From NCBI GenBank assembly GCA_016699815.1, contig CP065012.1, forward strand, positions 806,001 to 870,000: a DNA stretch of 64,000 bases. Reading direction: 5' to 3'. This stretch comes from Chitinophagaceae bacterium (GTDB lineage Bacteria > Bacteroidota > Bacteroidia > Chitinophagales > Chitinophagaceae). The notes beneath the pieces were generated by a model. The model ran no database searches. It saw nothing but the letters and a program-made list of their open reading frames with translations, and was not told the origin of the DNA. The stretch's first letter is position 1, and each line of letters starts with the position of its first letter. Positions 1 to 7,853 of the stretch are shown here, one piece after another. The translations under genes and the position numbers were made by a program.

Positions 1-714
1 AATCGTGGCCACATCAATCACCTCGGCTTCAATACCTTCTTTGGCCAGTTCTTCTGCAGCGCCCAGCGCTACTTTCATCATTTTATTAAAAGATACTATG
101 GTTACATCTTTACCTGTTCTTTTAATAAAACATTTTCCAATGGGTAAAATATATTCTTCTTCGGGCACTTCTCCCTTTTCGCCATACATTACTTCGCTTT
201 CCATAAATACAACGGGGTCATCGTCTCTTATGGCAGCTTTTAAAAGGCCTTTTGCATCGTAAGGGTTGCTTACTGAAATAACTTTTATGCCGGGTATATT
301 GGCATAAAAACTTTCAAAAGCAGTTGAATGTTGTGCGCCTAACTGGCCTGCGCTGCCATTTGCACCTCGAAACACTATAGGGCAACCTACCTGCCCGCCA
401 CTCATGGCCAGCATTTTTGATGCCGTATTCAAAATTTGATCCGATGCTAAAACGGCAAAATTCCAGGTCATAAATTCTACTATCGGTCTTAGCCCGTTTT
501 GTGCAGCGCCTACGGCTATAGCTGTAAAACCCAATTCGGCTATTGGAGTATCAATAATTCTTTTAGGCCCAAATTCATCCAGCATTCCCTGGCTTACTTT
601 ATAGGCGCCATTATATTCCGCAACCTCTTCACCCATTAAAAACACCCTTTCATCTCTCCTCATTTCTTCCGACATAGCTTCTCTCAAAGCTTCCCTGAAT
701 GCAATTTGTCGCAT
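1..714 (-). CDS. pdhB: Pyruvate dehydrogenase E1 component, beta subunit (3' part missing at window edge)
   Basis: Translating the minus strand from the ATG at 714 gives 238 residues with no stop before the left edge, so the C-terminal part lies outside the window. The N-terminus (MRQIAFREALREAMSEEM) and the thiamine-diphosphate-binding region around residues 28-62 (GEEVAEYNGAYKVSQG, then DTPIAE with its conserved Glu) are typical of E1-beta transketolase-like subunits. With E1-alpha it decarboxylates pyruvate and passes the acetyl group to lipoyl-E2. The very strong match to PDH beta makes branched-chain 2-oxoacid dehydrogenase less likely. A promoter with both conserved boxes lies 33-64 nt upstream (747-778), so this is probably the first gene of its transcript. 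Confidence 0.93.
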   Translation of the reverse strand, partial: MRQIAFREALREAMSEEMRRDERVFLMGEEVAEYNGAYKVSQGMLDEFGPKRIIDTPIAELGFTAIAVGAAQNGLRPIVEFMTWNFAVLASDQILNTASKMLAMSGGQVGCPIVFRGANGSAGQLGAQHSTAFESFYANIPGIKVISVSNPYDAKGLLKAAIRDDDPVVFMESEVMYGEKGEVPEEEYILPIGKCFIKRTGKDVTIVSFNKMMKVALGAAEELAKEGIEAEVIDVATI

Positions 715-746
715 AATTTTATAATTCTGGTTTAAGTAAAAGTGGG

Positions 747-778
747 CAAATTTATCTCATTAATGGCAAACGTGCAAA
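747..778 (-). promoter_or_regulatory. Bacteroidetes-type promoter of pdhB
   Basis: On the minus strand TTTG (778-775), a 20-nt spacer and TAAATTTG (754-747) match the Bacteroidetes -33 TTTG / -7 TAnnTTTG consensus. The predicted start near 742 gives a leader of about 28 nt before the pdhB ATG at 714. Confidence 0.65.
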
Positions 779-862
779 TGGAAAAAACTGGTGGAATTGG
801 CTCTATTATTACTAAAATTAAACTCCTGTTATTCAATTCCTATAAAAAAAACATCGGTAAAA

Positions 863-1981
863 TTATGGCTCCTTTTTATCGGGCACATATAAAAAGCGCA
901 CTGCCCCACTTTTTTTCATATCGCTGCTTATCCTCAGTTCGTACTTTTGGGTGCCATCAGTTATTACCATTAAAGCAGTATTGGGCGGTATAGAGCCCAG
1001 GTTTTCTGCATACATTACCAATTCATTTACGGCATTATTATCATTATCCAAATCTACGGTTATACTCAAAGCCCCGGCAGATAAGCGCTTATGAGATAAC
1101 AAAAGTTTTCCATTAAAAATTAAGGATACACTATCTCCGTCGATTTCGCCATTATCATACAGGCAAATTTTTAATTGCTTATTTTTTACAGGTATGGTTT
1201 TTACAATTGAACTTATCCGTTTTTCATAAGTTTTGGGTAAGGATATGGCAGGCAATGGTACCACAACAGGCTCTTCAATAGCACTTACTACCGGGTCTAT
1301 TTTTCTAATGAGTGATTTTTCTCTGGCAATGACGGGTGCTGTGGATTTTGTTTTTGCGGTGTTATCTTTAGCAATTACCGTTGCCTTTTTTACCGGATTT
1401 ACGATATTTTTTTGTGGCGCTTTATTCTTTACCAAATGGTTTTTGGTTTGTGGCTTTGTGTTGTTTTTAGGTGCAACATTATTTTTTACCACCGGCATGG
1501 TATACCCTGGAATAATATCTTTCAACACCCTGCGCCGCAAACTGGTAATTCCTTTACCGCAATCCCAATCCTGCCCTTCTGCAGGAACCCAGGTACCTTC
1601 CAGCAATTCATCGTTGCCCTGTTTTGTATACTTCAATTTATGTATTTGAAAACAGTTATGAACATTCACTGGTACATTGGTTTTGGTACGCTGTATTTCT
1701 TTTACCTCCACATATTTTGTATGTGCATCATAAAAACCATTTAGTTTGCAAATGGTATAATATCTTTTTCCATTTTCGGTAAAATAAGTATAGGAATAAC
1801 CGCTTACTGCTGTACCATTCATTTCGAGTTCTAAAGTATATTCACACCTGTCCCCGCCCCAGTGCATACTCGATGTACTTTTATCTATAAAAATACCTTT
1901 CCACTGCCCGGTAATTTTTTGGGCAAATCCCTCACAAAACCCATAAGTAAAAATTATTAAAATTAGTAACCGTTTAATCAT
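863..1981 (-). CDS. Secreted two-domain hypothetical protein
   Basis: Unrecognised by name. I place the start at the ATG at 1981 (372 aa), because it begins a clean signal peptide (MIKRLLILIIFTYGFCEGFAQ) and a good promoter (2008-2041) lies just before it. The reading frame stays open to 2065, but that would put the start upstream of the promoter. After the signal there is a compact N-terminal domain of about 145 residues beginning GQWKGIFIDK. A Lys/Asn/Pro-rich low-complexity linker of about 85 residues follows, then a C-terminal beta-rich domain starting near KICLYDNGEIDGDSVSL. That C-terminal pattern recurs in Bacteroidetes exported proteins. No catalytic motif is visible. It is probably periplasmic or surface-exposed; function unknown. 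It is divergent from thrS. Confidence 0.75.
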   Translation of the reverse strand: MIKRLLILIIFTYGFCEGFAQKITGQWKGIFIDKSTSSMHWGGDRCEYTLELEMNGTAVSGYSYTYFTENGKRYYTICKLNGFYDAHTKYVEVKEIQRTKTNVPVNVHNCFQIHKLKYTKQGNDELLEGTWVPAEGQDWDCGKGITSLRRRVLKDIIPGYTMPVVKNNVAPKNNTKPQTKNHLVKNKAPQKNIVNPVKKATVIAKDNTAKTKSTAPVIAREKSLIRKIDPVVSAIEEPVVVPLPAISLPKTYEKRISSIVKTIPVKNKQLKICLYDNGEIDGDSVSLIFNGKLLLSHKRLSAGALSITVDLDNDNNAVNELVMYAENLGSIPPNTALMVITDGTQKYELRISSDMKKSGAVRFLYVPDKKEP

Positions 1982-2007
1982 ATTCGATGCGGTTTTTGGC
2001 CGATTTT

Positions 2008-2041
2008 CAAAGTTATTCCACATTTGTTTTTCCTCTGCAAA
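2008..2041 (-). promoter_or_regulatory. Promoter of the secreted hypothetical gene at 863-1981
   Basis: Minus-strand TTTG (2041-2038), 22-nt spacer and TAACTTTG (2015-2008) fit the Bacteroidetes consensus. The box lies 26 nt before the ATG at 1981 and overlaps the opposing thrS promoter. Confidence 0.6.
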
Positions 2042-2057
2042 GAGTTCGTTAAATTTG
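2023..2057 (+). promoter_or_regulatory. Promoter of thrS-infC
   Basis: TTTG (2023-2026), 23-nt spacer and TAAATTTG (2050-2057) match the Bacteroidetes consensus. The expected leader is about 28 nt to the ATG at 2090. It interleaves with the opposing promoter at 2008-2041. Confidence 0.6.
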
Positions 2058-2089
2058 CATTCCAAAAAAATTACTACATATATTAAAAA

Positions 2090-4027
2090 ATGATAAAGAT
2101 AACCTTGCCTGATGGTTCGGTAAAAGAATTTGAAAAAGGCATTAATTCGATGGATGTGGCTAAAAGTATAAGTGAAGGATTAGCCCGAAAAGTACTGGCA
2201 ACAAAAGTAAATGGCGAAGTATGGGATACCAGCCGGCCCATAAATAATGATGCTTCAATAAAATTATTAACCTGGGATGATGCCGAAGGAAAATCAACTT
2301 TTTGGCATTCGTCGGCGCATTTAATGGCCGAAGCCGTAGAAGCTGTTTTTCCAGGGGTAAAGTTTTGGGTAGGCCCGGCAATAGATAAAGGTTTTTATTA
2401 TGATATGGATCTTGGCGAAACCAAGGTTACAGAAGAAGACCTTGTTTTGCTGGAAAAGAAAATGAATGAACTGGCAAAGCAGAACAATGTTTTTACCCGA
2501 AAAGAAATGCCTAAGAAAGAAGCTGAAGGTTATTTTACCCAAAAAGGCGATCAATACAAGCTTGATTTATTACAAAACCTCAGCGATGGGGAAATTACTT
2601 TTTATAACCAGGGAAATTTTACCGATTTATGCCGTGGGCCGCATATACCACATACCGGATTTATAAAAGCTATAAAACTCACCAGCATAGCCGGCGCTTA
2701 CTGGAAAGGAGATGAAAAAAACAAACAACTCACCCGTATTTATGGCATCAGCTTCCCGGTACAAAAAGAATTGGATGAATACCTGGCCATGCTGGAAGAA
2801 GCCAAAAAAAGGGATCACAGAAAACTGGGCAAAGAACTGGGTATTTATACCATGGACGATAATGTGGGCCAGGGCCTTATTTTATGGATGCCCAATGGCA
2901 CTGTAATTATTGAAGAACTGGAAAAGCTGGCCAAAGAAACAGAAAATGCAGCGGGTTATAAGCGAGTGGTTACACCGCATATTGCAAAAGAAAGCATGTA
3001 CCTCACCAGTGGCCATTTGCCCTACTATGCCGATAGTATGTTTCCGCCTATGGAAATGGATGGTGAAAAATATTACCTGAGAGCAATGAATTGCCCACAC
3101 CACCATAAAATTTTTGATGCCGAGCCCAAAAGTTATAAAGACCTTCCTTACAGGATTGCAGAATACGGTACCTGCTACCGGTATGAGCAAAGCGGGGAAC
3201 TATTTGGCCTTATGCGTGTGCGTTGCCTGCACATGAACGATGCACATATTTATTGCAGCAAAGAGCAATTTGCACAGGAATTTAAAGCCGTAAATAATTT
3301 ATATCTTAAGTACTTTAAAATATTTGGCATTGAAAAATATGTAATGCGACTCAGCTTACACGACCCCGAAAAACTTGGCCAGAAATATGTAAACGAGCCC
3401 GAGCTTTGGCAGGAAACCGAAGAACTGGTACGTAATGTTTTAATTGAAACCGGTGTACCCTTTGTAGAAGTAAAAGGCGAAGGTGCATTTTACGGGCCAA
3501 AAATTGATGTACAAATTTGGAGCGCCATAGGCAGGGAATTTACCCTGGCTACAAACCAGGTAGATTTTGCCCAAAGCCGCAGTTTTAAACTATCATTCAC
3601 CAATCAACACAACCAGCTGGAAATACCGTTGATTATTCACCGTGCGCCGCTGGGAACACATGAGCGCTTTATTGGATTTTTACTGGAACATTATGCCGGG
3701 AGGTTCCCCACATGGCTGGCGCCTTTACAGGTAAAAATATTACCTATCAGTGATAAGTTTGCCGATTACGCAAATTCGGTTTTGCAATCTCTTAAAAATG
3801 CAGATATTCGTGCAGAAATTGATGACCGAAACGAAAAGATTGGCAAAAAGATAAGAGATACTGAATTAATGAAAGTACCTTACATGCTGGTAATTGGCGA
3901 AAAAGAAATGAACGAAGGCACGGCATCAATTCGCAAGCATGGAAAAGGCGATTTGGGCACACAAAAAATTGAAGAATTTATTTCAACAATAAAACAAGAA
4001 ATTAACCAAAGAGTTAATAATTTTTAA
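2090..4027 (+). CDS. thrS: Threonine--tRNA ligase
   Basis: This cytoplasmic class II synthetase charges tRNA-Thr. The 645 residues cover the full family length. They contain an N-terminal TGS domain (about 1-60), an editing domain with the zinc-like HSSAH motif (H73, H77) and CRGPH near residue 180, then the catalytic core. The core has MNCPHHH, a class II motif 2 region (YRYEQSGELFGLMRVRC) and motif 3 (APLGTHERFIGFLLEH). An anticodon-binding domain closes the protein. infC follows after 44 nt with no terminator between, so the two are likely cotranscribed, as in many bacteria. No T-box or other leader structure is visible in the short 5' region. Confidence 0.98.
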   Translation: MIKITLPDGSVKEFEKGINSMDVAKSISEGLARKVLATKVNGEVWDTSRPINNDASIKLLTWDDAEGKSTFWHSSAHLMAEAVEAVFPGVKFWVGPAIDKGFYYDMDLGETKVTEEDLVLLEKKMNELAKQNNVFTRKEMPKKEAEGYFTQKGDQYKLDLLQNLSDGEITFYNQGNFTDLCRGPHIPHTGFIKAIKLTSIAGAYWKGDEKNKQLTRIYGISFPVQKELDEYLAMLEEAKKRDHRKLGKELGIYTMDDNVGQGLILWMPNGTVIIEELEKLAKETENAAGYKRVVTPHIAKESMYLTSGHLPYYADSMFPPMEMDGEKYYLRAMNCPHHHKIFDAEPKSYKDLPYRIAEYGTCYRYEQSGELFGLMRVRCLHMNDAHIYCSKEQFAQEFKAVNNLYLKYFKIFGIEKYVMRLSLHDPEKLGQKYVNEPELWQETEELVRNVLIETGVPFVEVKGEGAFYGPKIDVQIWSAIGREFTLATNQVDFAQSRSFKLSFTNQHNQLEIPLIIHRAPLGTHERFIGFLLEHYAGRFPTWLAPLQVKILPISDKFADYANSVLQSLKNADIRAEIDDRNEKIGKKIRDTELMKVPYMLVIGEKEMNEGTASIRKHGKGDLGTQKIEEFISTIKQEINQRVNNF

Positions 4028-4071
4028 CTTTATTTGCATCACTAAATACTATTGTAAACTAAAACAATTAA

Positions 4072-4719
4072 ATGGCATTTCCACCCAGGCAACCCAGGGG
4101 CACTTTTAATCCCAGGTTTAAAAAAGAACAACAGCAGGAGCACCGTACCAACCACATGATAAAAGTACCCGAAGTGCGGCTTGTAGGCGAAAATATTACA
4201 CCGGGGATTTATCCCACACCGGAAGCTCTTAAAATGGCCCAGGATGAGGGCTTGGACCTTGTAGAAATTTCTCCAGGCGCCAATCCACCCGTTTGTAAAA
4301 TTATTGATTACAATAAATTCATTTACTCCGAAAAAAAGAAGAAGAAAGAAATGAAGGCAAAAGCGAAAACCAGTGAGGTTAAAGAAATTCGCTTTACGCC
4401 CAATACCGATGACCACGATTTTGAATTTAAATGTAAACATGCCGAAAAGTTTTTGCAGGATGGCAATAAAGTAAAAGCCCATGTACAGTTTAAAGGAAGG
4501 GCTATTATGTTTAAAGAAAGAGGAGAATTATTGTTACTAAAATTTGCCGACAGGTTAAAAGATATTGGCGCACTTGAAGGCATGCCTAAAATGGAAGGAA
4601 AAAGGATGCATGTAATGTTTGCCCCAAAATCGCAAAAAAGCAAAAAAGCAGATACCGGGTTAGGAAAACTAATTAAACAGGAAAAGCTGGAAAACCCAGA
4701 AGAAAATACACCGGAATAA
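4072..4719 (+). CDS. infC: Translation initiation factor IF-3
   Basis: IF-3 binds the 30S subunit and controls start-codon and initiator tRNA selection. The 215 residues show the N-terminal domain (VRLVGENITPGIYPTPEAL, then GLDLVEISPGANPPVCKIID), a lysine-rich inter-domain helix and the C-terminal domain (KEIRFTPNTDDHDFEFK ... VQFKGRAIMFKERG). Both ends have low-complexity extensions beyond the short enterobacterial form; the first 30 residues are rich in Arg, Gln and Pro. The ATG at 4072 is the only in-frame ATG upstream of the core. It is downstream of thrS, but the usual rpmI and rplT partners do not follow. A hairpin terminator lies at 4742-4765. Confidence 0.96.
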   Translation: MAFPPRQPRGTFNPRFKKEQQQEHRTNHMIKVPEVRLVGENITPGIYPTPEALKMAQDEGLDLVEISPGANPPVCKIIDYNKFIYSEKKKKKEMKAKAKTSEVKEIRFTPNTDDHDFEFKCKHAEKFLQDGNKVKAHVQFKGRAIMFKERGELLLLKFADRLKDIGALEGMPKMEGKRMHVMFAPKSQKSKKADTGLGKLIKQEKLENPEENTPE

Positions 4720-4741
4720 TATATTTGATACCATATTCTTT

Positions 4742-4765
4742 AAATGCCTGCATTTGCAGGCATTT
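4742..4765 (+). terminator. Terminator of thrS-infC
   Basis: A perfect 10-bp stem AAATGCCTGC / GCAGGCATTT with a 4-nt loop lies 22 nt after the infC stop. The following U-tract is weak (GTATT). Confidence 0.65.
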
Positions 4766-4795
4766 GTATTAAAGTACTAATAATTAAAAACTGCC

Positions 4796-4824
4796 TTTGT
4801 AAAATTATAAAGGCTTTATTTTTG
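4796..4824 (+). promoter_or_regulatory. Promoter of cca, probably leaderless
   Basis: TTTG (4796-4799), 17-nt spacer and TATTTTTG (4817-4824). Only 4 nt separate the box from the ATG at 4829, so transcription probably starts at or beside the start codon. Confidence 0.65.
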
Positions 4825-4828
4825 CCCC

Positions 4829-6280
4829 ATGAATTTATCATGTTCGGATAAAGAATTATTGATTATTAAAAAAACGGCACAGGCCGCCAAAGAACTGGGT
4901 ATTAAAGCCTGGGTTGTAGGCGGCTTTGTAAGGGATAAGCTATTGAACAGGCCTACAAAAGATATAGACATTGTATGCATAGGCGATGGCATAGCGCTGG
5001 CCAGCAAAACTGCCGAAAAATTGGAGCCAAGGCCAATGGTAAATTTTTTTAAAACTTTTGGAACGGCACAGTTTAAATATTTTTTTGAAAACACAGGCGG
5101 TGAAAATGAAAGCAACAGCATTGAAGTAGAATTTGTTGGCGCCAGAAAAGAAAGCTATCAAATGCATAGCCGAAAGCCCGAGGTAAGCAGCGGTACCCTG
5201 CAGGATGACCAAAACAGGAGGGATTTTACAATAAACGCAATGGCCATGAGCCTTAATGATGGTGATTTTGGCGAGTTGATTGACCCTTTTGATGGGTTAA
5301 AACATTTAATGGAAAAGCGCCTCATTACGCCTTTGGAACCGGTAGTTACTTTTAGTGACGATCCATTGCGGATGATAAGGGCAATACGTTTTGCCACGCA
5401 ATTGCAATTTAATATCGAGCAAAAAGCATTTGATGCTATTACTAAAAATGTGCATAGGATAAAAATTGTAAGTAAAGAACGCATTGCCGATGAACTCAAT
5501 AAAATTTTGCTGAGCGATACCCCTTCAATAGGGTTTGACTTATTGTATAAAAGCGGTTTACTAAAAGAAATTTTTCCGCAAATGGTACTGCTTGCCGGTG
5601 CAGAATATGTGGAGGGCAAAGGCCATAAAGATAATTTTTATCATACCCTGCAGGTAGTGGACAATATTGCAAAAACCACCAGAGATTTATGGTTGCGCTG
5701 GGCTGCAGTATTACATGATATTGGCAAGCCTGCAACCAAAAAATTTGAAGAAGGCCATGGCTTTACCTTTCATGGGCATGAAGTGGTTGGCGCTAAAATG
5801 GTGCCAAAAATATTTGCCCATCTCAAATTACCACAAAATGAAAAAATGCGGTTTGTAAAAAAAATGGTAGAGCTGCATTTGCGGCCCATAAGTTTAAGTA
5901 AAGAAGAAATTACCGATTCTGCAATAAGGAGGCTGCTCTTTGATGCCGGCGAAGATTTTGAAAGCCTCATGTTGCTTTGTGAGGCAGATATTACCAGCAA
6001 AAACAAACAAAAAGTAAAGCGCTACATCGAAAATTTTGAACTCGTAAGGCGGCGCTGTGCCGAAGTAGAAGAAAAAGACCATATCCGCAACTGGCAGCCG
6101 CCTATAAGCGGAGAATTAATTATGAAAACTTTTAACCTTGCGCCTTCAAAGCCGGTGGGTGTTATTAAAGATGCTATACGCAATGCTATATTAGACGGTA
6201 ACATAAGTAATAATTACGAGGCCGCTTACGAATATATGATGCAAACCGCAGCCTCATTAGGCTATACAAAAACTATATAA
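4829..6280 (+). CDS. cca: CCA tRNA nucleotidyltransferase / poly(A) polymerase family protein with HD domain
   Basis: It adds or repairs the 3' CCA of tRNAs, which matters here because the tRNA-Lys in this window has no encoded CCA. The 483 residues begin with the class II nucleotidyltransferase motif GGFVRDKLLNRPTKDIDIV (G31-G32, metal ligands D45 and D47). The RRDFTINAMA signature, an RNA-binding helical region (DDPLRMIRAIRFATQL) and an HD phosphohydrolase domain (VLHDIGKP near residue 297) follow. It occupies the position after infC where rpmI-rplT are normally found. The family cannot be split by eye between CCA-adding and poly(A)-adding enzymes, but CCA addition is the likely role because the cell needs one. 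The start codon is fixed by the adjacent promoter. Confidence 0.92.
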   Translation: MNLSCSDKELLIIKKTAQAAKELGIKAWVVGGFVRDKLLNRPTKDIDIVCIGDGIALASKTAEKLEPRPMVNFFKTFGTAQFKYFFENTGGENESNSIEVEFVGARKESYQMHSRKPEVSSGTLQDDQNRRDFTINAMAMSLNDGDFGELIDPFDGLKHLMEKRLITPLEPVVTFSDDPLRMIRAIRFATQLQFNIEQKAFDAITKNVHRIKIVSKERIADELNKILLSDTPSIGFDLLYKSGLLKEIFPQMVLLAGAEYVEGKGHKDNFYHTLQVVDNIAKTTRDLWLRWAAVLHDIGKPATKKFEEGHGFTFHGHEVVGAKMVPKIFAHLKLPQNEKMRFVKKMVELHLRPISLSKEEITDSAIRRLLFDAGEDFESLMLLCEADITSKNKQKVKRYIENFELVRRRCAEVEEKDHIRNWQPPISGELIMKTFNLAPSKPVGVIKDAIRNAILDGNISNNYEAAYEYMMQTAASLGYTKTI

Positions 6281-6314
6281 ATTTGCGTAACTTTTTTCTG
6301 ATATCATTTTGACC

Positions 6315-7247
6315 ATGTCTACTATAAAAAATTATTTATCCCTGGTTAAATTTTCGCATACAGTATTTGCCATGCCTTTTGCGTTAATTGGCTTTGCCCT
6401 TGCTGTGAGGTACGATTCCCCAATAAAGCTACTACTCCAAAACCCCTTTGAGTTTCATGTAAACGGGCATGTGTTGCATGGGTTAAACCCACCAATAGAA
6501 TTTTATCTAAAAATTTTTGTTTTGATAATTGTTTGTATGGTAACGGCACGTTCGGCAGCAATGGCTTTTAACCGGTATTTAGACCGCAGTTTTGATGCCA
6601 AAAATCCTCGAACGGCTTTAAGGGAAATTCCCCGTGGGATCATTTCTTCTCCTCATGCATTGCGATTTGTAATCATTAACTGCATCCTATTTATTATTGC
6701 TACATTTTTTATTAATAAAATTTGTTTTTACTTATCACCTTTGGCATTATTTGTAGTTTTGTTTTACAGCTATACCAAAAGATTTACGCCGTTATGCCAC
6801 CTGGTTTTGGGCATGGGCTTATCTTTAGCGCCAATTGGCGCCTATCTTGCTGTAACCGGTGAATTTGCCTGGTTGCCCCTACTCTTTTCTTTTTCCGTAA
6901 TTTTTTGGGTGAGCGGTTTCGATATTATATATGCATTACAAGATGAAGATTTCGACAAGGAAAACAAATTATTTTCCATTCCGTCTGCTGTGGGCAAAAA
7001 AAATGCGCTGGGCATATCTTCACTGCTGCATGTACTTTCTGCAATATGTGTAATTTTTGCCGGATGGTATGGAGGGTTTGGATGGCTGTATTGGATTGGG
7101 TCTGCTGTATTTACAGGGGTTTTATTTTACCAGCATACCCTGGTAAAACCCAACGACCTGAGCAAAGTAACCCTTAGGTTTATGACAGCCAATGGAATTG
7201 CTTCCCTTATTTTTTCCATTTTTGTAATAAGCGATATTATTTTTTAA
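6315..7247 (+). CDS. UbiA-family prenyltransferase (4-hydroxybenzoate polyprenyltransferase-like)
   Basis: An integral membrane enzyme that attaches a polyprenyl chain to an aromatic acid in quinone biosynthesis. About eight to nine hydrophobic segments run through 310 residues. The two Asp-rich motifs are present: NRYLDRSFDAKNPRTA (N86, D90, D94) and GFDIIYALQDEDFD near residue 210. The opening KFSHTVFAMPFALIG and the motif spacing resemble the UbiA subgroup found in futalosine-pathway organisms (MqnP) more than classical MenA, but I cannot prove the substrate. I choose the ATG at 6315 over an in-frame TTG at 6309. A TAAATTTG box (6278-6285) overlaps the cca stop. The next gene starts 8 nt after the stop, so the pair is likely an operon. 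Confidence 0.85.
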   Translation: MSTIKNYLSLVKFSHTVFAMPFALIGFALAVRYDSPIKLLLQNPFEFHVNGHVLHGLNPPIEFYLKIFVLIIVCMVTARSAAMAFNRYLDRSFDAKNPRTALREIPRGIISSPHALRFVIINCILFIIATFFINKICFYLSPLALFVVLFYSYTKRFTPLCHLVLGMGLSLAPIGAYLAVTGEFAWLPLLFSFSVIFWVSGFDIIYALQDEDFDKENKLFSIPSAVGKKNALGISSLLHVLSAICVIFAGWYGGFGWLYWIGSAVFTGVLFYQHTLVKPNDLSKVTLRFMTANGIASLIFSIFVISDIIF

Positions 7248-7255
7248 ATGAAAAA

Positions 7256-7807
7256 ATGCTGCACCTCAATTTTCATCCTTTTCCAAAAATCAATACGCAG
7301 CGCCTGGTATTGAGACGGCTTTTAAAAAAAGATGCCGCTGCATTATTTGCTATAAGGAACAACGCAGAGGCAATGCGTTATATTGACCGGGACCCCATGA
7401 AGAAACTTTCAGAAGCAACAAAATTAATCACCACGGTTCAAAATAATGAGTTTGAAAACAAGGCCATTCTTTGGGTTATATCATTTAAAGAAATGCCAGA
7501 GAAAATGATTGGCACTATTTGCTATTGGAGAATTGACCCACTAAATTACCGGGCAGAAATTGGCTATATCCTTCACCCCGGTTGCTGGAACAAAGGCATT
7601 ATGCATGAAGCTATTCAGCCCGTTATTCAATATGGTTTTACCAAAATGAAACTGCATAGCATTGAAGCTCATATCAACCCTGCCAATGCAGCATCGCAAC
7701 AAATATTAATCAAAAACGGTTTTATTAAAGAAGGCTATTTTAAAGAATGTTTATTTTATAATGGCAGGTTTTTAGATACCGTTGTATTCTCCTTATTAAA
7801 AAAATAA
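7256..7807 (+). CDS. GNAT acetyltransferase, RimJ/RimL-like
   Basis: The 183 residues carry the GNAT fold signatures of the RimJ/RimL subgroup: an N-terminal TQRLVLRRL-like strand (NTQRLVLRRLLKKDAAAL), the acetyl-CoA-binding loop region GYILHPGCWNKGIMHEA and the closing segment NPANAASQQILIKNGF. Members acetylate N-terminal amines of ribosomal proteins or small amines including antibiotics; the substrate cannot be read from sequence. It follows the prenyltransferase by 8 nt and shares the hairpin at 7807-7832 with the convergent gene downstream. The nearby ATG at 7248 is out of frame, which settles the start at 7256. Confidence 0.85.
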   Translation: MLHLNFHPFPKINTQRLVLRRLLKKDAAALFAIRNNAEAMRYIDRDPMKKLSEATKLITTVQNNEFENKAILWVISFKEMPEKMIGTICYWRIDPLNYRAEIGYILHPGCWNKGIMHEAIQPVIQYGFTKMKLHSIEAHINPANAASQQILIKNGFIKEGYFKECLFYNGRFLDTVVFSLLKK

Positions 7808-7832
7808 AAGCGGTTGAAAACCCAACCGCTTT
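7807..7832 (-). terminator. Bidirectional terminator between convergent genes
   Basis: A 10-bp stem AAAGCGGTTG / CAACCGCTTT with a 6-nt loop sits between the acetyltransferase gene (+) and the lamin-tail protein gene (-). The T-rich tail is on the minus-strand side, so it mainly serves the minus-strand gene. Confidence 0.7.
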
Positions 7833-7853
7833 AAAAAATATTGTGCTATCCGC

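Noticed and set aside
742..993. Open frame of 83 codons on the plus strand between pdhB and the secreted protein gene
   Set aside because: It overlaps the 3' end of the minus-strand gene and the pdhB promoter and has no recognisable protein features.
6278..6285. TAAATTTG box as promoter of the UbiA gene
   Set aside because: It overlaps the cca stop codon and no -33 element is seen; kept only as a comment because read-through from cca is equally likely.
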